A stretch of DNA of 7,485 nt from Halobacteriales archaeon (GTDB lineage Archaea; Thermoplasmatota; E2; JACPAO01; JAHFTW01). Below are positions 1 to 5,180 of this stretch, piece after piece (position 1 is the stretch's first letter; each line of letters opens with the position of its first letter). A program made the translations under genes and the position numbers. The stretch spans positions 1 to 7,485 of the forward strand of contig JAIVGU010000083.1 in NCBI GenBank assembly GCA_020201445.1, in the 5' to 3' direction. A model generated the notes under the pieces. The model was not told the origin of the DNA. It searched no databases and saw only the letters and a program-made list of their open reading frames with translations.

Positions 1-1415
1 GCGCCGGTCTCGCGCAGGGCCAGCCCCAGGACGTAGTGGAGCACGCCGTCGGAGGGCTCGCGGGTGGCGAAGTGGGCCCGGATCTCCCGCACCACGCGCT
101 GGTTGCGGCCCAGCTTGGAGAGGGCGATGGCGCGGCTGATCATAGCGTCCTCGAAGCCGGGGCGGCTGCGCAGCAGGCGGGCGGCGTCGCGGGCGGCGCG
201 CCGGAAGTGGCCCGCCTCGAGCGCCGACTCGACGTCGGCCATCGTGGGCCGGCGGTGCAGCAGGAGGACGACCAGGGCGGCGACGGCGGCGCTGCTGGCC
301 ACCGCGGCGACTGCGGCCCAGTAGATGGGCGAGGCGGCCTGCCGGACGGTGGTGCTCTGCGGCACGAGCGGCTGGCCCTGCTCGTCCAGGCCGGTGACCG
401 CGAGCTGGAGGCCCTGCTCGGCCGGGTTGGCCTTGAGGTCGTAGCGGCCGTCCAGGCGGTAGCTGGCGCCGGTGAGGCTCTGCTGCTGACCGTCCGCGAG
501 CTGGATGGAGCCGGTGGCGTCCTCCATGGTGACGCTGCCGGCGACCGTCTCGACGGCGGGGCCCGACCACTGCAGGGCGCTGGCGGCGTCGACGTTGAAC
601 TCCAGCGTCCCGTCGGTGACGAGGACGCGGAGAAAGGTCTCGTGCAGCGCGTGGGCCCGCTCGTCGGTGGGGGCACCGCCGGGGGCGGGGGAGGAGCGCG
701 AGACGCCGCTGCGCAGCTCCTTCTCGACGCCTTGGCCCAGCAGTTGGAAGTCGAGGCCGACCACCTCAAGCGTGAAGGTGCCAGAGAGGCGCAGCGTCGC
801 GGTCTGGGCCTCCGTGAGCACGTGGGAGGTGCCCGCGAGCGCGACGGTCCAGGAGCCGCGCTCGGCCTCCTTGGACACCGGGACGGGGAGGAAGAGGTTG
901 GACCCCTTGTCGTCCTGCTCGTTGATCTCGTGCTGGTCCAGGCGGGGGTGCTGCAGCGCCCTCTGGACCCCGTCGGAGATGTGGCCGGCGAGGGAGAGGC
1001 CGGTGCCGGAGAGGATGTGCAACTGGTAGCCGTCGCCGCGCACCCCGGCCAGGTCGAGGCGGGCGTGGTCCGCGGCGGTGACGTCGGGGGCGACCGGCTG
1101 GTAGGTGTCGACGGCGTGCAGGGTGTCCACGTCGGTGCCGGAAACGAGGTCGCTGCCGTGCACCTCGTAGCCGTCGTAGTCGAACTGGCGCGCCTCGATG
1201 TGGCCCCCCTCGGCGTGCAGGTGGGAGGGGACTTCCTTGGCGAAGCCGGAGAGGGCGAGGAACGTCAGGCTCCCCGACTGGTCCATCATCCCCTGGAAGC
1301 GGGCGTCGTTGACGACCAGTTGCGCACCGATGGGCTGCGCCGCGCCCACGGGCGCTGCCAGGAGCGCCGCCACGCAGAGGGCGAGGGCGGATGCGGTTCG
1401 GGCAGGGAAGCGCAT
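1..1415 (-). CDS. Exported single-span membrane protein with TPR-like cytoplasmic tail (3' end outside window)
   Basis: The frame is open from an ATG at 1415 down to the window edge, 471 codons with no stop, so the C-terminus is missing. Residues 1-26 form a signal peptide (LALCVAALLAAPVGAA core). Residues about 27-360 are a beta-rich extracytoplasmic region with no cysteine and no family I recognise. Residues about 364-386 are a membrane span ending in HRR, so the rest should be cytoplasmic. From about residue 391 the sequence is helical with TPR-like repeats: SALEAGHFRRAARDAARLL, then AIALSKLGR, then YVLGLALRETG. Third codon positions are almost all G or C, and the protein composition is normal, which supports this frame over the opposite-strand frame at 36-1505. 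It starts 2 nt after the stop of the Cys-rich gene, so the two are probably co-transcribed and translationally coupled. Function is unknown; an outside sensor or scaffold with a protein-binding tail is an inference from architecture only. Confidence 0.85.
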   Translation of the reverse strand, partial: MRFPARTASALALCVAALLAAPVGAAQPIGAQLVVNDARFQGMMDQSGSLTFLALSGFAKEVPSHLHAEGGHIEARQFDYDGYEVHGSDLVSGTDVDTLHAVDTYQPVAPDVTAADHARLDLAGVRGDGYQLHILSGTGLSLAGHISDGVQRALQHPRLDQHEINEQDDKGSNLFLPVPVSKEAERGSWTVALAGTSHVLTEAQTATLRLSGTFTLEVVGLDFQLLGQGVEKELRSGVSRSSPAPGGAPTDERAHALHETFLRVLVTDGTLEFNVDAASALQWSGPAVETVAGSVTMEDATGSIQLADGQQQSLTGASYRLDGRYDLKANPAEQGLQLAVTGLDEQGQPLVPQSTTVRQAASPIYWAAVAAVASSAAVAALVVLLLHRRPTMADVESALEAGHFRRAARDAARLLRSRPGFEDAMISRAIALSKLGRNQRVVREIRAHFATREPSDGVLHYVLGLALRETG

Positions 1416-1417
1416 GG

Positions 1418-1789
1418 TCAGGGGTGTGGAAGGGGGGTGCTGTTGGTCCCCGACGGGGGGAACGCGGGCGGCGGCAGGCGGAGCAGGCAGTCGGCGTGGA
1501 TGTAGACGCCGCTGCCGTCGTAGTCAACGGCGCTGCAACTGGGTCCGGAGGGATGGGGAGCGCTGACGCAGGCGACGTGCTCGCAGGTGAGCAGGGCGTG
1601 GACGCAGAGGTAGGTCGGGCAGACCGGCATGGCGGAGGGGTCGGAGCAGACGCCGGTGCCGCACGGGTCGCTGACGCACACGGCCGACGCCACGCACGTG
1701 GGGTCTGCCTGCGCCGGCGTGGCGAGGGTCATCAGGGCCAGCAAGACGGGGGCAACACGCAGCAGGCCGCGCACGGTCATGGCAGGCAC
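1418..1789 (-). CDS. Small secreted cysteine-rich protein
   Basis: This encodes 123 residues from GTG 1789, or 120 from ATG 1780. It begins with a clear Sec signal peptide (LLRVAPVLLALMTLATPAQA, likely cut before DPT). The mature part is about 95 residues and has ten cysteines spread over its first three quarters (VCVSDPCGTGVC, PVCPTYLCVH, TCEHVACVSA, then single Cys at PSC and ADC), an even number that suggests five disulfides outside the cell. The tail is Pro/Ser/Thr-rich with no membrane anchor. A TATA-like CTTTTACC at 1811-1818 is centred about 26 bp before GTG 1789, which favours that start for a leaderless message; with ATG 1780 the spacing would be about 35. The stop lies 2 nt before the ATG of the membrane protein that follows. 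I do not recognise the family; knottin-like or EGF-like folding is only a guess. Confidence 0.75.
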   Translation of the reverse strand: MPAMTVRGLLRVAPVLLALMTLATPAQADPTCVASAVCVSDPCGTGVCSDPSAMPVCPTYLCVHALLTCEHVACVSAPHPSGPSCSAVDYDGSGVYIHADCLLRLPPPAFPPSGTNSTPLPHP

Positions 1790-1810
1790 CGCTCAGCAGC
1801 GTTTCTCCAG

Positions 1811-1818
1811 GGTAAAAG
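1811..1818 (-). promoter_or_regulatory. TATA-like element for the Cys-rich gene pair
   Basis: The minus strand reads CTTTTACC in otherwise GC-rich DNA, with the T run centred near 1815, 26 bp before GTG 1789. The same spacing is seen for secE and alaX. It would drive the Cys-rich gene and the coupled membrane-protein gene. Confidence 0.35.
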
Positions 1819-1946
1819 GCTTGCCGCCGTGTCCCATCTGCCGAAGAAGGATGGCTTGGTCCAGACCTGTCGGGTCCGACGTCGGTTTTTCGGCATCCGG
1901 CGGGGGGTGCGTGGAACGCTTCTGGGCAATGCCGCGCCGCGTGGAC

Positions 1947-1963
1947 CGGCGGGCCTGCCGCCG
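1947..1963. repeat. Short perfect inverted repeat
   Basis: CGGCGG (1947-1952) and CCGCCG (1958-1963) flank a 5-nt loop. It is the third hairpin in the gap after spt5. At this GC content a 6-bp stem alone carries little weight; it is listed because of its neighbours. Confidence 0.2.
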
Positions 1964-1996
1964 TGGAGACCCGTGCTGCCGCTGCGCCCCGTCCAG

Positions 1997-2042
1997 CCCA
2001 TCGGATGCGGCTTCTCCTGCGAAGCGCGCTGCGTCGGATGGG
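1997..2042 (-). repeat. Long imperfect hairpin downstream of spt5
   Basis: The outer stem is CCCATC (1997-2002) with GATGGG (2037-2042). Inside it GATGC (2004-2008) pairs with GCGTC (2031-2035), one pair being G-U. The tip is GCTTC (2010-2014) with GAAGC (2021-2025) around a 6-nt loop. That gives about 16 pairs in 46 nt, next to the first hairpin. It may be a 3' UTR element of spt5 or part of a small RNA; GC-rich chance pairing is not excluded. Confidence 0.3.
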
Positions 2043-2046
2043 GTGG

Positions 2047-2073
2047 GCTTGGCCCTGCGGCCCCTGGCCAAGC
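2047..2073 (-). terminator. Hairpin just after spt5 (possible terminator or 3' UTR structure)
   Basis: Perfect 8-bp arms, GCTTGGCC (2047-2054) and GGCCAAGC (2066-2073), flank an 11-nt loop. It begins 9 nt past the spt5 stop codon. No U-tract follows on the minus strand, so the usual archaeal termination signal is not evident; RNA 3'-end protection or an unrelated structure is equally possible. Confidence 0.35.
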
Positions 2074-2082
2074 TGGGCGTCC

Positions 2083-2736
2083 CTAGCCCTGCGACTTCTC
2101 GAGGACGCGGACGTGCTCCCCCTTGACGGTGATGGGGATGGGCACCATGGACTCGATGAGCTCCACGGTAATCTCCTCCTTGGTGTCGTCGACGCGTGTG
2201 ACCTTCGCCTTCTCGCCGCGGAAGGGGCCGGAGACCAGCTCGACGATGTCGCCCTCGGCGATCTTCGCTACCGCGCTGACCGGGGTCAGGAAGTGCGCAA
2301 TCTCCGAGAACGGCGTGTCCTTGGGCTGGTTGGTCATCGGGTCCTTGATGAGGGCGCGGGCGTAGCTGACGCCGCGCACGCCCTTCTCGACGTTGACGGG
2401 GTCGGTGGTCTCGATGAAGACGTAGCCGCGCAGCTCGGCGGGGGCCAGCAGCGCGAGGATGGGGAGCTTGAAGCGGCGGGCCTTGTTGCCCAGCGCCTCG
2501 GCGACGCGGCGCTCCTGGCCGACCTGGGTCTTGAGGACCAGGACCTGCGTGCCGGTGAGGGGCTCGGGCTCCTTGTCCTCCTCGAGGGCCTTCTTGCCCT
2601 TCTTGGACTTCTTCTTGCCCTCGGCGACGCCGGGCGTCTCCTGGGTGGTGGCGGGGGCCGCCGGCTGCTTCGCCTCGGCCTTCTTGGCCAGCTCTTCCTT
2701 CGTCGGGAGGATGCCCAGTCCGCCTTCGTCGTCCAT
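2083..2736 (-). CDS. spt5: Transcription elongation factor Spt5
   Basis: This encodes 217 residues of the archaeal NusG/Spt5 family. The factor binds the RNA polymerase clamp across the DNA channel, usually with Spt4, to promote processive elongation and couple transcription to translation. An NGN domain spans about residues 63-151 (QVLVLKTQVGQERRVAEAL, then LRGYVFIET, then VRGVSYARALIKDP). A KOW domain spans about 156-212, with the hallmark EGDIVELVSGPFRGEKAKV. Typical archaeal Spt5 has about 150 residues; here about 60 extra N-terminal residues are Lys/Glu/Ala/Pro-rich (KKKSKKGKKALEEDKE) and look disordered. ATG 2736 is the frame's first start and has a partial ribosome site, AGGA, 9 nt upstream. 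The gene lies 63 nt after the FKBP gene and near secE, the expected archaeal linkage, but no ribosomal protein L11 gene follows. Confidence 0.95.
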   Translation of the reverse strand: MDDEGGLGILPTKEELAKKAEAKQPAAPATTQETPGVAEGKKKSKKGKKALEEDKEPEPLTGTQVLVLKTQVGQERRVAEALGNKARRFKLPILALLAPAELRGYVFIETTDPVNVEKGVRGVSYARALIKDPMTNQPKDTPFSEIAHFLTPVSAVAKIAEGDIVELVSGPFRGEKAKVTRVDDTKEEITVELIESMVPIPITVKGEHVRVLEKSQG

Positions 2737-2774
2737 GCGATTCAGTCCTGCTCCCGCTGGGAAACCAACAGAGC

Positions 2775-2786
2775 AGTCGCGCGACT
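2775..2786. promoter_or_regulatory. 12-bp palindrome in the spt5 upstream gap
   Basis: AGTCGCGCGACT is a perfect palindrome. It lies between a TATA-like element at 2794-2801 and the spt5 start at 2736, about where transcription would begin from that element. Archaeal repressor operators are often placed there. Protein binding is an inference. Confidence 0.3.
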
Positions 2787-2793
2787 AGGGCAG

Positions 2794-2801
2794 CCTATTT
2801 C
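2794..2801 (-). promoter_or_regulatory. TATA-like element before spt5
   Basis: The minus strand reads GAAATAGG, overlapping the FKBP stop codon. It shares TGAAATA with the secE element. A start of transcription about 26 bp downstream would give spt5 a leader of roughly 35 nt, which agrees with spt5 having a partial ribosome site. Alternatively spt5 is simply read through from secE and the FKBP gene. Confidence 0.3.
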
Positions 2802-3620
2802 ACGGTTGCGACGGGCACGCCAAGGTCCCCGTCGGCTGCGGCGACGGGCACGGCTGGTCCACGACGTCCGCCAGCCGCACGAAGAACACGAGGTTGTCGC
2901 CCGCCAGCGGGTTGTTGGGCGTGCCAGCGGGGTAGGCGTCGGCCGCGGCCATCCAAATCACCCGAGTGCTGGTGGTGGAGAGCCCCTTGAGGCCGTCGTT
3001 GAAGCCCTTGATGGTGCTGTAGTAGCCGAGTCCGGGCGCCGCGGCGGCCGTCCCCACGGGGCCGTCGACCGGCGTCCCGGTGGGGGCGGGGCTGGGCAGC
3101 GGCTTCCAGTACGCTGGCTCCTCGCTGCGTTCCTGGCCGTAGACGTAGACCGGGAGCGGCTCGTAGGGGACGCTCTGGTACCAGCCCGCCCGGGGCCACG
3201 CGCTGTGGTCGAACGCCTCGAGGTTGGTCTCGAACAGGGTGCCGTTCTCCCAGAAGCCGGCGTACCAGACGTGGGCGCCGTGGCCGGGCGTGAGCACCTG
3301 GCCCTCCGCGGGCGGGCCGCCGAGGTTGTGGACGAGGCCGCCGCCCGCGCCCGCTCGGCGGGGACTCGCGTGCCGGCGCCGTGGCTGGGGCCCGTGCCGC
3401 CGGTGGCGTTGGCGGTGACGCGGGCGGGGAGCGCGGCGTCGAGGCCCGTCACGACGTAGAGGGCGTCGGACGGTTGGCGGGGGTCGGCGCCGGACGGGAG
3501 GTCGCCGGTGACGACGGTGGCGTGGCCGTGCTGCGGGCACCCTTGCGTCGGGGGCCCCGCCGCGGAGCAGCCGGCGAGGGCCGCCGCGCAGACCACCAGG
3601 GCGAGCAGCGCCGCGCGCAT
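2800..3620 (-). CDS. FKBP-type peptidyl-prolyl isomerase lipoprotein, with an apparent frameshift
   Basis: The gene needs two minus-strand frames. The first, from ATG 3620, gives a lipoprotein signal (RAALLALVVCAAALAGCS, lipobox LAGC with Cys18), then about 70 residues of ordinary composition. Downstream the other frame carries an FKBP domain at about residues 117-254 of the joined protein: HVWYAGFWENGTLFETN, TIKGFNDGLKGL, and NPLAGDNLVFFVRLADVV. Matches to FKBP12 pocket residues include Tyr26 (VWYAG), Phe36 (TLFET), Ile56 (TIKGF) and Phe99 (LVFF); Asp37 is Glu and Trp59 is Phe. About 40 extra residues, rich in Pro and Tyr, sit in the bulge loop. The span is 821 nt, one short of a whole number of codons; the switch lies near 3335-3375. 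FKBPs catalyse prolyl cis-trans isomerisation; this one should act outside the membrane. It starts 2 nt after secE. A sequencing deletion in G/C-rich DNA is likelier than a dead gene. Confidence 0.8.
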
Positions 3621-3622
3621 GC

Positions 3623-3937
3623 CTACGCGGGGGTGATGGCCTTGAGGAGCCACGCCATGAAGAGGTAGACGAAGAAGCCGAGGGCGCCGATGATGCCGAT
3701 GCCCACCAGCACGATCATGGCGCTCTGGCGGAACTCCTCGGGCTCGGGCTTGCGGGCCATCCGCAGGACGCGGGCGATGCGGCCCTTGCCGAGGCCCTCC
3801 CAGCCCTTGGCGAGGCGGTCCTGGACGGTCCAGGCGCGGTCGACGAAGCCGTCGCCCTGCGGGACGTGGTCGGCGTGGGGGTGGCGCGGCGCCGTCTCCT
3901 CTTCGATGACGTCGTCCAAGGTCTCCTCGTCTGCCAT
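3623..3937 (-). CDS. secE: Preprotein translocase subunit SecE (Sec61 gamma)
   Basis: This encodes 104 residues of the small essential clamp subunit of the SecYEG channel, which holds SecY together in the membrane. The C-terminal half matches archaeal SecE: an amphipathic helix (RIARVLRMARKPEPEEFRQS, residues 53-72) with the conserved basic-Pro-Glu-Phe stretch, then one membrane span (about 73-98, AMIVLVGIGIIGALGFFVYL). The N-terminal 45 residues are an acidic, likely disordered extension (ADEETLDDVIEEE); typical archaeal SecE has about 60 residues. ATG 3937 was chosen over an upstream in-frame ATG at 4102 because a TATA-like element lies 26 bp before it and the 55 extra residues look like read-through of non-coding DNA. 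It heads the run secE, FKBP lipoprotein, spt5. Confidence 0.9.
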   Translation of the reverse strand: MADEETLDDVIEEETAPRHPHADHVPQGDGFVDRAWTVQDRLAKGWEGLGKGRIARVLRMARKPEPEEFRQSAMIVLVGIGIIGALGFFVYLFMAWLLKAITPA

Positions 3938-3958
3938 GCGCGTTCGCCGACTCGTGGT

Positions 3959-3967
3959 CTTTATTTC
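3959..3967 (-). promoter_or_regulatory. TATA-like element for secE
   Basis: The minus strand reads GAAATAAAG, the most AT-rich patch in the area, centred 26 bp before ATG 3937. This is the spacing for a leaderless archaeal transcript, and no ribosome site is visible between it and the ATG. Confidence 0.5.
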
Positions 3968-3996
3968 AGCACTTCGCCGCGATGACGGAACGTGGT

Positions 3997-4021
3997 GGGC
4001 CAGTGGGACTTCCCTCGGCCC
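3997..4021. repeat. Hairpin between secE promoter and repeat array
   Basis: GGGCC (3997-4001) pairs with GGCCC (4017-4021), and inside it GGG (4005-4007) pairs with CCC (4012-4014) around a 4-nt loop. It is a modest structure in GC-rich DNA, about 30 bp upstream of the secE TATA-like element. Confidence 0.2.
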
Positions 4022-4023
4022 AT

Positions 4024-4086
4024 CACCGATGGCACCGATTTCACCGAAACAACAGCCGCTCATCGGTGCATCAGTGGCATCGGCGG
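4024..4086. repeat. Array of 9-bp direct repeats with inverted copies, upstream of secE
   Basis: On the plus strand CACCGAT occurs at 4024-4030 and 4033-4039, and CACCGAA at 4042-4048, exactly 9 bp apart. Inverted copies follow: CATCGGTG at 4061-4068, CATCAGTG at 4069-4076 and CATCGGCG at 4078-4086 (counting its leading G). GCACCGAT (4032-4039) and ATCGGTGC (4062-4069) can pair as an 8-bp stem. The array lies about 90-150 bp upstream of secE and just past the end of the preceding gene. It could be a multi-site operator, or a 3' hairpin of that gene with a T-rich loop on the minus strand. Confidence 0.4.
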
Positions 4087-4139
4087 ATGGGGCCAGGGGC
4101 AAGCGGGGGCAGCGCCTGGGCGCCTGGACGACCGAAGGC

Positions 4140-5102
4140 TCACGCCTCGTGCGCGGCGTCCCTCGCCTTGCCGCCCTTGCGCGGCGCCACGACCTCGGCC
4201 TCCAGGACGACCGTGGCCGGGCGGCGGGGCGCCTGGGCGCTGGTGGCCACGACGGTGAACGGCTGGCGGATGCCCTCGGCGGCGTCCTTGGGGGCGATGA
4301 CCACCACCGGCACCTCTTCCTGGTGGCCGGCGTCGAGGTCGAGCTGCGGCGTGGGCAGGAAGGTGGCCCAGCCGGCCGGGACCTCGGGGACGCGCAGGAC
4401 CACGGTGTCCTCGTGGCGGGTGATGTTGTGCACCAAGACCGGGAAGACGGTGCGCGCGCCGGGGGCGACGGTGTGCTGCGGCTCGCTGGCGGAAAGGCGC
4501 ACCGCGATGCGGCGGTTGGCGGCCAGCAGCGACAGGATGACCACCACGGCGGCCACGAGGGCGAGCAGGAGGATCCAGACGTAGGGGCCGACGGTCTCCA
4601 GCAGGACGCGCTGCGGGTCGTCGGAGCGCACCGCGGACACGTCGGCGTTGGCGACCGCCTCGGGGTCGGCCGCGGGGCCGGCGACGGGGACGGTGTCGAC
4701 GCCGCGGGCGTACGCCTTCGCGGTGACGGTGATGCGGGCCTCGCGCTCGCTGGCGCCGCCGCTCACGGAGATTTGGAGGGTGGCCTGGCGCGACTCGCCG
4801 GGCTTCATGCGGAAGGTGGGCGGGTCGATGCCGGGGGTCCAGCCGTCGGGGGCGCCGGCGACGGTGAGGGCGATGAGGCGGGGCTGGTCGAGTTGGGCGT
4901 TGCCCGTGGACTGCTCGGTGTTGGTGACGGTGACGGTGACCGTGGCGGGCGCGTCGAGGCCCACCGGGACCGGGTCGGTGGTGGCCTTCACGTCGACGGC
5001 GGCGGCGCCCGGCAGGGGCACGCTGGGGACCTGCGCGCCGGCGAGGGCGGGCAGGGTGAGAAGGAGGGCCAGCGCAGCGACGTGGCCCAAGGGGATACGC
5101 AC
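4140..5102 (-). CDS. Exported single-span protein with two NEW3-like beta-sandwich domains
   Basis: This encodes 320 residues from GTG 5102. No ATG or other plausible start lies near in this frame, and the signal peptide begins right there (GHVAALALLLTLPALAGAQ, residues 6-24). Residues about 36-150 form a beta-sandwich domain of the NEW3/COG1470 kind, with tandem VTVTVTNTE strands and the hallmark PDGWTPGIDPPTFRMKPGES. A membrane span covers about 174-196 (YVWILLLALVAAVVVILSLL), followed by NRR. A second domain of the same kind follows at about 203-305 (HNITRHEDTVVLRVPEVPAG, then DAGHQEEVPVVVIAPKDA). By the positive-inside rule the second domain would be cytoplasmic, which is odd for this fold. 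The tail is Lys/Arg-rich. Such domains bind carbohydrate or protein in other proteins; the ligand here is unknown. It is divergent from alaX, 78 bp away, and upstream of secE. Confidence 0.85.
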   Translation of the reverse strand: MRIPLGHVAALALLLTLPALAGAQVPSVPLPGAAAVDVKATTDPVPVGLDAPATVTVTVTNTEQSTGNAQLDQPRLIALTVAGAPDGWTPGIDPPTFRMKPGESRQATLQISVSGGASEREARITVTAKAYARGVDTVPVAGPAADPEAVANADVSAVRSDDPQRVLLETVGPYVWILLLALVAAVVVILSLLAANRRIAVRLSASEPQHTVAPGARTVFPVLVHNITRHEDTVVLRVPEVPAGWATFLPTPQLDLDAGHQEEVPVVVIAPKDAAEGIRQPFTVVATSAQAPRRPATVVLEAEVVAPRKGGKARDAAHEA

Positions 5103-5124
5103 GGCGGCGCGAACCCGGGGGGCG

Positions 5125-5133
5125 CTTGAAAGG
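5125..5133 (-). promoter_or_regulatory. Weak TATA-like element for the NEW3-domain gene
   Basis: The minus strand reads CCTTTCAAG, centred about 27 bp before GTG 5102. The match is weak; the position and the GC-rich surroundings are the argument. It supports the GTG start and a leaderless transcript. Confidence 0.3.
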
Positions 5134-5151
5134 CTTGGGGGGCCGCAACCC

Positions 5152-5158
5152 CTATCAA
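5152..5158 (+). promoter_or_regulatory. TATA-like element for alaX
   Basis: CTATCAA is centred 26 bp before ATG 5181. The spacing fits a leaderless transcript from that ATG and not from the in-frame TTG at 5172. Confidence 0.4.
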
Positions 5159-5180
5159 CTCCGGCGGCAGCTTGCCCGCG

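Larger units (their letters stand above)
1790..2082. other. Intergenic stretch between spt5 and the Cys-rich gene, with hairpins
   Basis: About 290 nt with no convincing gene. Two minus-strand frames cross it, but their third codon positions carry many A and T, unlike all neighbours. It contains at least three inverted repeats (2047-2073, 1997-2042, 1947-1963) and, near the left end, the promoter of the Cys-rich gene. A T5 run on the plus strand at 1886-1890 follows the short palindrome CCGACGTCGG at 1876-1885, but it points away from the minus-strand genes. No tRNA T-arm, RNase P P4 motif or SRP core was recognised on either strand. Confidence 0.5.

Noticed and set aside
36..1505. A 489-codon open frame on the plus strand
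   Set aside because: It mirrors the real minus-strand membrane-protein gene and consists of Gly/Ala/Asp/Val/Glu-biased shadow sequence without domains.
766..1527. A 253-codon minus-strand frame
   Set aside because: Arg/Pro-rich and out of frame with the signal-peptide gene starting at 1415, which has normal composition.
1876..1890. CCGACGTCGG followed by TTTTT as a terminator
   Set aside because: It points along the plus strand, where no gene ends nearby, and the palindrome leaves too few bases for a stable stem with a loop.
1793..2071. A 92-codon minus-strand frame from TTG in the gap after spt5
   Set aside because: Many A- and T-ending codons, unlike every confirmed gene here, no domain, and it overlaps both hairpins. 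A small real protein is not fully excluded.
3335..3375. Programmed -1 frameshifting in the FKBP gene
   Set aside because: No X XXY YYZ slippery heptamer could be placed in the zero frame; a missing base is simpler.
1963..3459. A 498-codon plus-strand frame
   Set aside because: It is antisense to spt5 and the FKBP gene, both supported by recognisable domains.
3690..5129. A 479-codon plus-strand frame
   Set aside because: It is antisense to secE and the NEW3-domain gene; low-complexity Gly/Asp/Val/Ala composition.
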